This document shows positions 25,951 to 33,495 of a DNA stretch of 64,000 nt, in pieces. The stretch spans positions 18,657-82,656 of the forward strand of contig CALMZV010000050.1 in NCBI GenBank assembly GCA_937870755.1, written 5' to 3'. The first letter of the stretch is position 1. Each line of letters begins with the position of its first letter. Under the pieces are notes generated by a model. It was given only the letters and a program-made list of their open reading frames with translations, made no database searches and was not told the origin of the DNA. Origin of the DNA: an uncultured Methylocystaceae bacterium. GTDB lineage: Bacteria; Pseudomonadota; Alphaproteobacteria; Rhizobiales; Beijerinckiaceae. A program made the position numbers and the translations under genes.

Positions 25951-27048
25951 TCATCCTTCCAGACCAAGTTCGCGCGCGAGCGCGTCGAGCCGCTCGGATG
26001 TCCTGGCGTCGGCGCCAAACGCCTTGCGCGCTTCGGCGAGCGCGGCGCGCGCCTTGTCCTGCTCCTTCAGCACGGTCCATGCGCGCACAAGACGCATCCA
26101 GCTTTCAGCGTCGCCACCCTCCTTGCCGAGCCGGTCGGCGAGGCCGTGGACCATTTCGCGAATGGAGGCGTCACGCGCCTCTGGCGGCAGATTGGCGACG
26201 TCGGCGGCCGAAGGCTTGCCTTCAAGCCGCGCGACGCGCTCGCGCAGCGCCTGCGCCAGCGGAGAGCCGGGCGGCTGGTCGGCCGCAAGCTTCGACCAGA
26301 TCTCGGCCGCCTTCGCCGCGTCGCCGGCCTTGTCGGCAGCCAGCCCCAGATAATAGCGCGGTTTGCTCGCCTTCGGGTCCAGCGCGACCGCGCGCGCCAG
26401 CGCGTCGCGCGCGTCGGCGCCGACTTCGCCGTTGGCCGCGAAAATCAGCGCCTCGGCGTAGTCGGCCAGGCGTTCGGCGCTCTCGCCGTTCAGACGCAGC
26501 GACTGGCGGAAAGCGTTCACGGCTTCCGGCATGCGACCGAGCTTGAGATAGACCGGCGCCAGAACCTGCCAGCCTCGTCCGTCGTCGGGGTTGACCGCCA
26601 GATGCTTTTCGATGTTGCGGACGGCATCGACGACCTGGGTCTCGGCCTTCGTCTCCTCCACGCGGGCGGCGCGCGGCAGATCCGGCAGATCGGGCCGCCC
26701 GATGACGGCGTAGACGCCGAGCGAAAACGCCGGCACGAGCAGCGCCAGCACAACGGCGATGGCGCGCAGCGGCGTCTGGCGGGCGGGCTGAGCCGTCGCG
26801 CCGGCCGCGCGTTCGGCGGTCAGCAGCCGACGGCCAGCCTCGGCGCGCGCAGCTTCCGCCTCGTCCGCGCCCATCAGGCCGGCGCCGGCGTCGCGCTCGA
26901 TTTCGGATAGCTGGCTCTTGTAGAATTCGATCGCAGCCTGCCGCGAATCCGGCGCGGCGCCGTCGTCGGCGATGCGGCGCGCGAACAAAGGCGCAACCGC
27001 CGCCAGAATCGCGAAAAGTGAGAATCCCGCCAGGGCAGCCCAGATCAT
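25951..27048 (-). CDS. ccmI: Cytochrome c biogenesis protein CcmI (CycH)
   Basis: A membrane-anchored TPR protein of about 365 residues that holds apocytochrome c for the haem ligation module. It has two N-terminal membrane segments ([15 protein letters not shown] and a second near 100-120, [15 protein letters not shown]), a cytosolic loop with the [18 protein letters not shown] pattern of the family, and periplasmic TPR repeats ([31 protein letters not shown]). ATG 27048 gives the canonical start at the first membrane helix. It heads a ccmI-E-F-H operon. Confidence 0.9.
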   Translation of the reverse strand: MIWAALAGFSLFAILAAVAPLFARRIADDGAAPDSRQAAIEFYKSQLSEIERDAGAGLMGADEAEAARAEAGRRLLTAERAAGATAQPARQTPLRAIAVVLALLVPAFSLGVYAVIGRPDLPDLPRAARVEETKAETQVVDAVRNIEKHLAVNPDDGRGWQVLAPVYLKLGRMPEAVNAFRQSLRLNGESAERLADYAEALIFAANGEVGADARDALARAVALDPKASKPRYYLGLAADKAGDAAKAAEIWSKLAADQPPGSPLAQALRERVARLEGKPSAADVANLPPEARDASIREMVHGLADRLGKEGGDAESWMRLVRAWTVLKEQDKARAALAEARKAFGADARTSERLDALARELGLEG

Positions 27049-27146
27049 GCGCTCGTTTAGACCTTTCGTCGCCACGAGTGGAAGAGGCCAATTGTCTCAG
27101 TTGGCCACATAGTCCCGGAAAACGGTTTCCGCGCGGCGACGCAACA

Positions 27147-27172
27147 GAAAAAGGCCACCCGTGGGCGGCCTT
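27147..27172 (-). terminator. Rho-independent terminator after the glycine-zipper lipoprotein gene
   Basis: On the minus strand, about 25 bases after the lipoprotein stop, a hairpin with AAGGCCGCCC/GGGTGGCCTT arms and a very short loop is followed by five T residues (A run 27148-27152 on the plus strand). It separates the lipoprotein gene from the ccm operon. Confidence 0.75.
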
Positions 27173-27198
27173 CCTTGACGGAGATCAAGCGCTGGGCG

Positions 27199-27666
27199 TT
27201 ACGAGACAATCCGCCACGCACCATCGGCGCCGCGGCAGGCGACGCCCTGAGCCAAACGGGGCCGGCCGTCGATATAGACGCGCTGCGTATAGTCGCGGCA
27301 TTGGCCGCGCGTATCCGTATACACCGGGCCCGGCTCGACGTAGCCATACGCGCGGCGGCCACGCCAGGGGCGGCGCTGGCCGTTTTCGAAAGCGTAGGCT
27401 TCCGCGTCCGCCATCGCGATGCGGTCCTGTTCGTCCAGGTCGCGGCCGATGGCGTTGCCCACCACGCCGCCGACGGCCGCGCCAGTGAGCGCCCCGACGA
27501 CCGTGCCGCGCGAGCCGCCGACGGCGCCGCCGATCAGGCCGCCCGCCACGGCGCCGGCGCCCGCTCCCACGACCGTGCCCGCCCCTTCCTTCGGGCCCGC
27601 GCTCGCGCAGGCGGCCAGCGAAAGTCCCGCCATTCCGACGACCGCCAGTTTCGACAATGAATTCAC
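27199..27666 (-). CDS. Glycine-zipper lipoprotein
   Basis: A 155-residue outer-envelope lipoprotein. The signal ends in the lipobox LAAC with Cys20. Residues about 28-75 are a glycine-zipper 2TM-type segment (GAGAGAVAGGLIGGAVGG, GTVVGALTGAAVGGVVGNA), and the C-terminus is polar with CRDYTQRVYIDGRPR. The start is a GTG at 27666 with AAGGAG eight bases upstream. Proteins of this kind (Rickettsia 17-kDa antigen/SlyB-like surface proteins) are linked to envelope stress. It stands between the FeuQ-like kinase and ccmI and has its own terminator. Confidence 0.82.
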   Translation of the reverse strand: MNSLSKLAVVGMAGLSLAACASAGPKEGAGTVVGAGAGAVAGGLIGGAVGGSRGTVVGALTGAAVGGVVGNAIGRDLDEQDRIAMADAEAYAFENGQRRPWRGRRAYGYVEPGPVYTDTRGQCRDYTQRVYIDGRPRLAQGVACRGADGAWRIVS

Positions 27667-27751
27667 GAATGCGCTCCTTGGTGGAAAATGCGTTCGAGCC
27701 GCAATCGCGCCGGCCGGCGCCCTTACAACCCGGCAATCGGGCGAAAATCCG

Positions 27752-29134
27752 TCAAACCGCCGGCAGGCGCAAGAGGGCGCGCAAACCGTCGGCCGCGCTC
27801 GCCTCCAGCGTGAGCGCGCCGCCATAGGCGCCGGCGAGATCCGAAACGATCGACAGACCCAGCCCCGAGCCGGGTTTGGATTCGTCGAGCCTTCTTCCGC
27901 GCCGCACCGCCTCCGCGCGCAGGTTTTCCGCAAGACCGGGACCGTCGTCGTCGATGGAAATGATCAGCGCCGACCGACCGGCGGCCGCGGGTTCGACCAC
28001 GCAGGCGATCTCGACCCGTCGCGTCGCCCATTTGCAGGCGTTGTCCAGCAGATTGCCGACCATTTCGTCGAAATCCTGCGCTTCGCCGAGAAAGCGGGCG
28101 CCCTCGGGCGGCGCGGCGATGACGATCTCGCGCTCGCGATAGATTTTCTGAAACGTGCGCACCAACGCTTCCAGCGCGGGCGCCGCGTCGGTGGCGGCGC
28201 CGATCGCGCCGGCCCGCGCCGCCGCGCGGGCGCGCTCCAGATAATAGGAGACCTGATCGCGCATGATGGTCGTCTGTTCCCGGATCTTGTCCGAAACCGG
28301 GCCGGGCGCCTCGGCGATTTCGTTTTGAATGACGCTCAGCGGCGTCTTGAGCGCGTGCGCCAGATTGCCGACCTGCGTGCGGGCGCGTTCTGCGACATCG
28401 CGGCTTGCGGAGATCATCAGGTTGAGTTCGTCGGCGACGGGCGCGATCTCTGACGGATAGGCGCCGGCGATCCGATCGGCCTCGCCGCGACGCACGCCTG
28501 CGATGGCCGCTTCCAGCCGGCGCAGCGGCAGGAGGCCGAAGGCGACCTGAAACGCGGTCGAGGCAAGCAGCCCCGCGGCCAGCAGCGCGAACGTCACCGC
28601 CAGCGCGATTTCAAATCGCGCGATCTGCGCGTCGAGTTCGACGGTCGCTGCGGCCACCTGCACAAGATAAAGTCCCTGATCGCCGACCGCGATGCTGCGC
28701 TCCACAATGCGCAACATGCGGCCGTCCGGGCCCAGAGCGGAGCCGGAGCGCGCGCCGCCGACGCCCGGCGGCACACCGAGGTCCGCGAGTTTCGGCAGAC
28801 GGGCGGCGAACAGCGAGCGCGAGGCGCGAATGTCGGGCTTTTCGCTGTCGAGGCGCGTGATCTGCCAGTACCAGCCGGACAGAACCAGCTCGAACTGCGG
28901 ATCGCCGAGCGCGCCGGGGTCGGAGCCCTGATCGTCGCCGGTGGTCGCCACATCGGCCACGAGCGCACGCAGATAAACGCCCAGACGGTCGTCGAACGAT
29001 CGCTCCGCCGTGGCGCGATAGTAAGCGGACAAAAGAACGCCCGCGCTGGACAGAACCAGAATGATCCACGCGGCCGCCGACAGAAACAGACGCCGCGCGA
29101 TCGACCTTTCGGCGAAATATGCGCGCAGCCTCAC
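27752..29134 (-). CDS. feuQ: FeuQ/PhoQ-like sensor histidine kinase
   Basis: A 460-residue membrane kinase. It has an N-terminal TM (ARRLFLSAAAWIILVLSSAG), a large periplasmic sensor domain (about 40-165), TM2 (about 170-195), a HAMP-like linker, a HisKA domain with NLAHALKTPLSVIQNE (phospho-acceptor His near 260) and HATPase_c with DDDGPGL and GSGLGLSIVSDL. The HALKTPL motif is typical of PhoQ/FeuQ-type kinases. The start is a GTG at 29134 overlapping the regulator stop (GTGA). Its position upstream of ccmI (cycH) matches feuQ in rhizobia, from which I take the symbol. Confidence 0.85.
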   Translation of the reverse strand: MRLRAYFAERSIARRLFLSAAAWIILVLSSAGVLLSAYYRATAERSFDDRLGVYLRALVADVATTGDDQGSDPGALGDPQFELVLSGWYWQITRLDSEKPDIRASRSLFAARLPKLADLGVPPGVGGARSGSALGPDGRMLRIVERSIAVGDQGLYLVQVAAATVELDAQIARFEIALAVTFALLAAGLLASTAFQVAFGLLPLRRLEAAIAGVRRGEADRIAGAYPSEIAPVADELNLMISASRDVAERARTQVGNLAHALKTPLSVIQNEIAEAPGPVSDKIREQTTIMRDQVSYYLERARAAARAGAIGAATDAAPALEALVRTFQKIYREREIVIAAPPEGARFLGEAQDFDEMVGNLLDNACKWATRRVEIACVVEPAAAGRSALIISIDDDGPGLAENLRAEAVRRGRRLDESKPGSGLGLSIVSDLAGAYGGALTLEASAADGLRALLRLPAV

Positions 29135-29832
29135 CGCGCCGGTCCGGTGACTTTGCCCGCCTGTTCGCCATCCGCCGCAGGCGCGACGAGATAGCCCATG
29201 CCGCGCACGGTCTGAATGATTTCGCCACCGAGCTTCTTGCGCAACCGTCCGACGAAAACCTCGACCGTGTTGGAGTCGCGGTCGAAATCCTGATCGTAGA
29301 GATGCTCGACGATCTCGGTGCGCGAGACAACGCGACCCATGTGATGCATGAGATAGGCGAGCAGACGGTATTCGTGCGAGGTCAGCTTGATCGTCTGACC
29401 GTTGACAGCGACGCGACCTGCTTTGGTGTCGAGCCGCACCGGCCCGCAGACGAGATCGGAGGTCGCGTGGCCGGTCGAGCGGCGCACCAGCGCACGCAGC
29501 CGCGCCAGCAATTCCTCCATATGGAACGGTTTGGTCACGTAATCGTCGGCGCCGGCGTCGAACGCCTGCACCTTTTCGCTCCACCGGTCGCGCGCGGTGA
29601 GAATGAGGACCGGCGTCGCGCGACCGGCCTTGCGCAACCCTTCCAGCACCGCCACGCCGTCCAGTTTTGGCAGGCCGAGGTCGAGGACGATGGCGTCGTA
29701 GGATTCCGTCTCGCCGAGAAACAGGCCCTCCTCGCCGTCGAACGCGCGGTCGACCACATAGCCCGCGCCATTGAGCGCGGCCACGATCTGTCGGTTGAGA
29801 TCCTTGTCGTCCTCGACAACCAGCAGTCGCAC
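29131..29832 (-). CDS. feuP: FeuP/PhoP-like response regulator
   Basis: A 233-residue OmpR-family regulator. The receiver starts MRLLVVEDDKDLNRQI, with phospho-acceptor Asp51 in IVLDLGLPKLDG and the switch Lys in YVTKPFHMEEL. The winged-helix domain has IKLTSHEYRLLAYLMHHMG and TVEVFVGRLRKKLGG. It is followed, with stop/start overlap, by its kinase and preceded 14 bases upstream by a PepSY-type periplasmic protein. In rhizobia FeuPQ controls osmoadaptation and cyclic glucan export; transfer of that role to this organism is inference. Confidence 0.86.
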   Translation of the reverse strand: MRLLVVEDDKDLNRQIVAALNGAGYVVDRAFDGEEGLFLGETESYDAIVLDLGLPKLDGVAVLEGLRKAGRATPVLILTARDRWSEKVQAFDAGADDYVTKPFHMEELLARLRALVRRSTGHATSDLVCGPVRLDTKAGRVAVNGQTIKLTSHEYRLLAYLMHHMGRVVSRTEIVEHLYDQDFDRDSNTVEVFVGRLRKKLGGEIIQTVRGMGYLVAPAADGEQAGKVTGPAR

Positions 29833-29846
29833 GGCGCCCTCCCGGC

Positions 29847-30209
29847 CTAGTTTGCTGTCTTTTCGGACCGCGCCGACCAGGACTTACCGCTGGAGGCCTC
29901 GAAATAGGCATGTAGCAGACGCCCGTCGGGACGCAAGAAATCGATCTCGTATACGAGCGCCGGGCCGATCTGGCAAAGCCGCACGGAAATCGCCTCCGCC
30001 CGCAATTCGCGGGACTTCGCGCGCATGATGCCAAAAGGATCGGCAAGGCCGCCGCCGACGATGCGATTGCGCGATTCGGCGGCCGAGAAACAGGTTCGTT
30101 CCTTTTCCGCGCGCGCGGCCGGCGCGGCCGGCGTCGCATTGTCCGCCGCCCCTGCGGCCGTTACGCCCAGCGCAAGGACCAGAAGGACCAAAGGACGGAG
30201 ACATCGCAT
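29847..30209 (-). CDS. Periplasmic PepSY-type protein upstream of feuPQ
   Basis: A 120-residue exported protein. The signal peptide is MRCLRPLVLLVLALGVTAAG, ending near AADNA. The C-terminal half reads like one PepSY repeat (ALVYEIDFLRPDGRLLHAYF, then an acidic/small end), preceded by two cysteines (TCFSAAE and VRLCQIG) that could form a disulfide. ATG 30209 is preceded by CAGGATAG. It is the first gene of an operon with the FeuP and FeuQ homologues, and a small periplasmic gene (feuN) holds this position in Sinorhizobium, so it may modulate the kinase. That role is an inference from position. Confidence 0.75.
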   Translation of the reverse strand: MRCLRPLVLLVLALGVTAAGAADNATPAAPAARAEKERTCFSAAESRNRIVGGGLADPFGIMRAKSRELRAEAISVRLCQIGPALVYEIDFLRPDGRLLHAYFEASSGKSWSARSEKTAN

Positions 30210-30298
30210 TGTTCTATCCTGCCGGGTCGGCCATGAACCGCGCCTGAACGGCCGGATGCGCAGTCTACACATTCGACGCCCGATTGTGAGGGCCCGGC

Positions 30299-30580
30299 TC
30301 AACCCCGGCACAACCGCGCCTCCCGGTCCATGCGGTCCAGCCGGCCGACGACGCGCGTGACATCACGGTCGGCCGCATGGCGTAGCGCGACCGTGGCGGC
30401 GCGATCGAGATCGGCCGGCGACAACGGCGTCGGGCACGCGGCCGCGATCTGGCGCTGAATTTCAGCCCGCCGGCCCTTGATCGCCGCGGCCGGCGGCGCG
30501 GTCGCTTGCGGCGCGCTCGCGCAGCCTGCGAGCAAGATCGCCAGCATCATCGGGGGCAGGATCGAGAGCGGCGCGTTCAT
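30299..30580 (-). CDS. Candidate Rz1-like outer-membrane spanin lipoprotein
   Basis: A 93-residue lipoprotein: signal MNAPLSILPPMMLAILLAGC with lipobox LAGC (Cys20), then a Pro/Ala stretch (ASAPQATAPPAAA) and a helical basic C-terminus. It starts inside, and in a different frame from, the preceding Rz-like gene, overlapping it by 119 bases and continuing past its end. A short Pro-rich lipoprotein nested in the end of a gene for an N-terminally anchored coiled-coil protein, next to an endolysin, is the classic Rz/Rz1 layout. Spanins have little sequence conservation, so the call rests on architecture and context. Confidence 0.62.
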   Translation of the reverse strand: MNAPLSILPPMMLAILLAGCASAPQATAPPAAAIKGRRAEIQRQIAAACPTPLSPADLDRAATVALRHAADRDVTRVVGRLDRMDREARLCRG

Positions 30581-30761
30581 CGGCGATTTCCGTGATGACC
30601 AGTTGCGTTTCGTTGGCGGCCTCGGCGGCTGCGGCGCGTTCGTGCGCTGCCGCGGAATCGGCGCGCGCCCTCGCTTCGTCGCGCGCCGACAGCCAGGCCC
30701 CTGCGATTCTCCCGAGCGCGGCCGCCATCACACTCAGAACCGCCGAAAGCAGCGCGCTCAC
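30462..30761 (-). CDS. Candidate Rz-like inner-membrane spanin
   Basis: A 99-residue protein with an N-terminal hydrophobic anchor (ALLSAVLSVMAAALGRIAGA, about residues 3-24) followed by a highly charged Ala/Glu/Arg helix (ARDEARARADSAAAHERAAA and onwards) that should form a coiled coil. This is the architecture of phage Rz proteins. The GTG start at 30761 overlaps the TGA of the preceding holin-like gene (GTGA), so it is translationally coupled. Its C-terminal 119 bases also encode, in another frame, the start of a lipoprotein. No enzyme motif is present. Confidence 0.62.
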   Translation of the reverse strand: MSALLSAVLSVMAAALGRIAGAWLSARDEARARADSAAAHERAAAAEAANETQLVITEIADERAALDPAPDDAGDLARRLRERAASDRAAGRGDQGPAG

Positions 30762-30931
30762 AGCGCGGGCGGCGTGGTGGTGATCTTGCGCATGAACGCC
30801 ATCAGCACGCCGGAGCCGATAGCGACGGCGCCCGCCTTGGGATCGGCGAGGAACGACACCCAGTCGGTGGCAGCCAGGACGCCGAAGGCGACCATGAGAA
30901 ACGCGGCGATATAGGTGCGGAAACCCTGCAT
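30758..30931 (-). CDS. Small holin-like membrane protein, 57 residues
   Basis: A short gene with AGAGGG nine bases before its ATG. The product has two hydrophobic segments, YIAAFLMVAFGVLAA (about 7-21) and AGAVAIGSGVLMAFM (about 33-47), separated by a turn with ATDWVSFLADPK, and a polar C-terminus. Size, topology and position between an endolysin and an Rz-like gene suggest a holin or a pinholin-type partner; such proteins cannot be assigned by sequence alone. It lies 42 bases after the GH108 gene and overlaps the Rz-like gene by four bases. Confidence 0.65.
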   Translation of the reverse strand: MQGFRTYIAAFLMVAFGVLAATDWVSFLADPKAGAVAIGSGVLMAFMRKITTTPPAL

Positions 30932-30973
30932 GATTGAGCCCTCTTTGTTGACCGGAGACCGTCCGGCGCGGTT

Positions 30974-31456
30974 TCAGGCCTGCAGCCTGGGCTGCAGGGC
31001 GAGTTGATTGGCCGCCATCACGCAGGCGCGCCCGCGCGCCGACCATCCGCGGCCGAATACGCTCCACGTGCGCAGGCGCCGCCAGAACGACAGCCGTCTT
31101 GCCGAAAGCGAATCCAGCCTGGCGCGCGGCGCCAGGTTTTGCGTCGCCGCGAGCCAGGCCTTCGCGCGCCCCACGCCCATGTTGACGGCGATGTCGAAGG
31201 CAATCAGATCGACGCCCGCCGGCAGCGCGTCGGCGCCGATCGGATTCCAGTAGTTCGCCCTGTAGATGGCTGCGGCCTCCACGCGTGAGAGCGCGCGCAC
31301 CTCCGCGACGGAAACCGGCCGCTTGCGCCAGGCGGAGAGCGTGGCGCGCGTGATTCCCAGATTGGTCGCCCCGCCGGGATCGCGGGGATGATCGACGAAG
31401 CCGCCCTCGTACTGAAGCACGAACCGCAGACAGGTTTCGAAGTTGATTCTGGCCAT
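30974..31456 (-). CDS. GH108 endolysin (N-acetylmuramidase) with C-terminal peptidoglycan-binding domain
   Basis: A 160-residue glycoside hydrolase family 108 lysozyme. The catalytic motif is in VLQYEGGFVDHPRDPGGATN (Glu of EGG), followed by LGITRATLSAWR, ANYWNPI, and IAFDIAVNMGVGRA. The C-terminal 60 residues (ARARLDSLSARRLSFWRRL, FGRGWSARGR) fit the PG_binding_3 domain that accompanies this family. No signal peptide is seen, so export would need a holin. The ATG at 31456 has GGAGAAGG just upstream; ATG 31468 is an alternative. It leads the presumed lysis genes at the distal end of the GTA block. Confidence 0.87.
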   Translation of the reverse strand: MARINFETCLRFVLQYEGGFVDHPRDPGGATNLGITRATLSAWRKRPVSVAEVRALSRVEAAAIYRANYWNPIGADALPAGVDLIAFDIAVNMGVGRAKAWLAATQNLAPRARLDSLSARRLSFWRRLRTWSVFGRGWSARGRACVMAANQLALQPRLQA

Positions 31457-31539
31457 GGCCTTCTCCATGCAGCGCGCAAGCGCGCGCGTGCACGCGTCGC
31501 GTCGATTGCTTTGTTGGCTCGGAATTTTCGGGTTGCGCG

Positions 31540-32007
31540 TCAGGCCTGAGCGCAAGCGGCGATGAAGCTTTCGGCGCCCTCGGGCAAAGCGGGCCAGCGC
31601 GCGTCGGCGAACGTCGCGCCCGCGAGATCGGCGAGACGGTCGCGCTCGGCGAACATGGCGCCCTCCCAAGCGTTGAGCAGCGGCGTCATCGCGGCGCAGA
31701 CACGATCGTCCGCATTGTGGTCGGCCGGCGGGGTGAGCGCGACGCTGGCGGCCCAGATGCTCATGCTCGCACGCACCGACACGCCGGCGACCTCGAACGC
31801 CGCGGCTATCCTTCGATCGCACTCGACGGTCCAGTCGACCGCAACGGGCGGAGGCGGCGTGGGCGCATTGCCGTCCGCGCGCCAGATTTCGTATGCGCGC
31901 CAGTCGGCGTTGTTGGAATCCGCAGGAATGATGGCGCCGTCGACGCGACGCACGCATTCCACGGAATGCAGACCGGTCGCCGGATCGATAACGAACTCAT
32001 AGGTCAT
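31540..32007 (-). CDS. Tail-associated protein of unknown function, 155 residues
   Basis: I do not recognise a firm family. The protein begins MTYEFVIDPATGLHSVECVR, then has ADWRAYEIWRADGNAPTPPPP, an N-terminal pattern like phage tail-fibre-associated or chaperone proteins that follow fibre genes. The rest is helical and Ala-rich. GGAG lies nine bases before the ATG, and the gene begins three bases after the stop of the DUF2793 gene, so it is in the same operon. A fibre-assembly or baseplate-accessory role is inferred from position. Confidence 0.68.
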   Translation of the reverse strand: MTYEFVIDPATGLHSVECVRRVDGAIIPADSNNADWRAYEIWRADGNAPTPPPPVAVDWTVECDRRIAAAFEVAGVSVRASMSIWAASVALTPPADHNADDRVCAAMTPLLNAWEGAMFAERDRLADLAGATFADARWPALPEGAESFIAACAQA

Positions 32008-32009
32008 GT

Positions 32010-33488
32010 TCAGATCTCCGCGCTGGCGGTTGCGTGGACGTAATAGATATTGGCGCCGGTCATCGGATTTCCGCCGTTGACGTAAAGCGCCACGCTGGCG
32101 TCGCCGATGCCGATGGTCGCGACGGGGGAACTCGCCGTATCGGACCCGTTGCGCCATTGGCCGGCGACGCCATTCGCCGACGTCGAATGAAAGACGAAGG
32201 TCGGCGCCGCGCGCATGACGGTGGCGAACCTCCAAAGCGCGCCGTAGTAGCCGGTCACGTTGTAGATGTTGACGGCGATCGCGCCGGCAAACCCCGCTCC
32301 ATCCGCAGGCATGACGCCTTGCGGGCATGTCTTCTGAAAGTATCGCTGGCAGAACGGCAATTCGAACGCATGCGTCCTGCGCTCGAAAGCCGTGGCGACC
32401 GCGCCGGGTTCGAATTGCGGACGCAGGACGGTTCCGGCGGAGAACTCGACATTGGTGCGCGTATTGGCGCTCAGACCGAGCGCTACGAGGCCTGCGGTCG
32501 GCACGTTCGCGTAGGCGCCGGCGCCGCTCGTCCCTTGCCAGATTCGCGCCTGGGCGGAGCCTGCATGCGTGAGCACATATGCGCCGCCCTCGATGAGCGC
32601 CGGCTCGATGGGCATGATGATGGAGCCGGCCGTCACCGTGATCGCCGTGTCGGCGCCATTCGCCGCGAATGTATAGGTCACGCCGGCGGCGCCGGCTTTC
32701 ACGCCGTCGTGGCCATAGGCGCCCGCCGCCAGCGTCACCGTGCCGGAAACGCAGCGCTGATTGACCCCGAAATTCGCGTTGCGCAGCCGGTTGCGGAACG
32801 ACAGGGGCGCGCCCTCGCCGACGCCACTGGGAAAATTCGGTTTTCCGGTCGCGGCGTCGACCACCATCGCCTCTTTCCAGGCCGCGCCGTCGGCCGACAC
32901 CTTCACGTGAAAATTGTCGTCGCCGGTCAGCCCCGTTTCCGCGCGACCGGACCAGTTGGACTGGTAGAGTTGCGATACGGTCCTGGTCGCGCTCTCCTTG
33001 TTGAGCGTGAACCGCAAATGACCCGTGCCGCCCTCGCCCGCCTCGAGCGCCGCGAACAATGCGCCATTCGCTTTCACGCTCAGCGGATTGGTCGAATCGG
33101 CCGTTGCGCCCAGACCCAGCAATTCGAGATGTGCGAGCCGCCGCAGCGCAAGCCCGGCGTCGATCCAGCTTTCGCCATCGAAAACGACAAGCGCGTTCTC
33201 GCCTTCGACATATGCGCGCCATCCCTTGCGCGGCATGCGGAAATCCCAGCCGCCGCCATGGAACATCGCGACAGCGCCGGCGTGCCCGACGAAGGCGCCG
33301 GACGGAGCGGCGGCGACGAGATAGACATCGCCCTCGGCAGGCGCCGGCGGCGGCGCCGCCTGATTGCGCGACCTGACCGAAAGATGTGCGAGCGCATCCA
33401 GCGCAATCAGCGCCTCGTTGTGCGTGACGTGTTTTTGCGCCTGCGCGGCTTCCAGAAGCGGCAGGGCGAGACGGATCGTATCGGTCAT
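32010..33488 (-). CDS. DUF2793 phage-type tail fibre protein of the GTA cluster
   Basis: A 492-residue protein. The N-terminus MTDTIRLALPLLEAAQAQKH, then VTHNEALIALDALAHL and GDVYLVAAAPSG with WDFRMPRKGWRAYV are the DUF2793 hallmarks. The remaining 350 residues are beta-rich and Gly/Ala/Ser/Thr-rich, with FGVNQRCVSGTVTLAAGAYG and ALVALG-type segments seen in phage fibre tips. DUF2793 proteins commonly follow GTA g15 in Hyphomicrobiales-type clusters. The gene starts eight bases after g15. It probably makes a side or tip fibre that contacts recipient cells; this is inference. Confidence 0.82.
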   Translation of the reverse strand: MTDTIRLALPLLEAAQAQKHVTHNEALIALDALAHLSVRSRNQAAPPPAPAEGDVYLVAAAPSGAFVGHAGAVAMFHGGGWDFRMPRKGWRAYVEGENALVVFDGESWIDAGLALRRLAHLELLGLGATADSTNPLSVKANGALFAALEAGEGGTGHLRFTLNKESATRTVSQLYQSNWSGRAETGLTGDDNFHVKVSADGAAWKEAMVVDAATGKPNFPSGVGEGAPLSFRNRLRNANFGVNQRCVSGTVTLAAGAYGHDGVKAGAAGVTYTFAANGADTAITVTAGSIIMPIEPALIEGGAYVLTHAGSAQARIWQGTSGAGAYANVPTAGLVALGLSANTRTNVEFSAGTVLRPQFEPGAVATAFERRTHAFELPFCQRYFQKTCPQGVMPADGAGFAGAIAVNIYNVTGYYGALWRFATVMRAAPTFVFHSTSANGVAGQWRNGSDTASSPVATIGIGDASVALYVNGGNPMTGANIYYVHATASAEI

Positions 33489-33495
33489 GAAGAAC

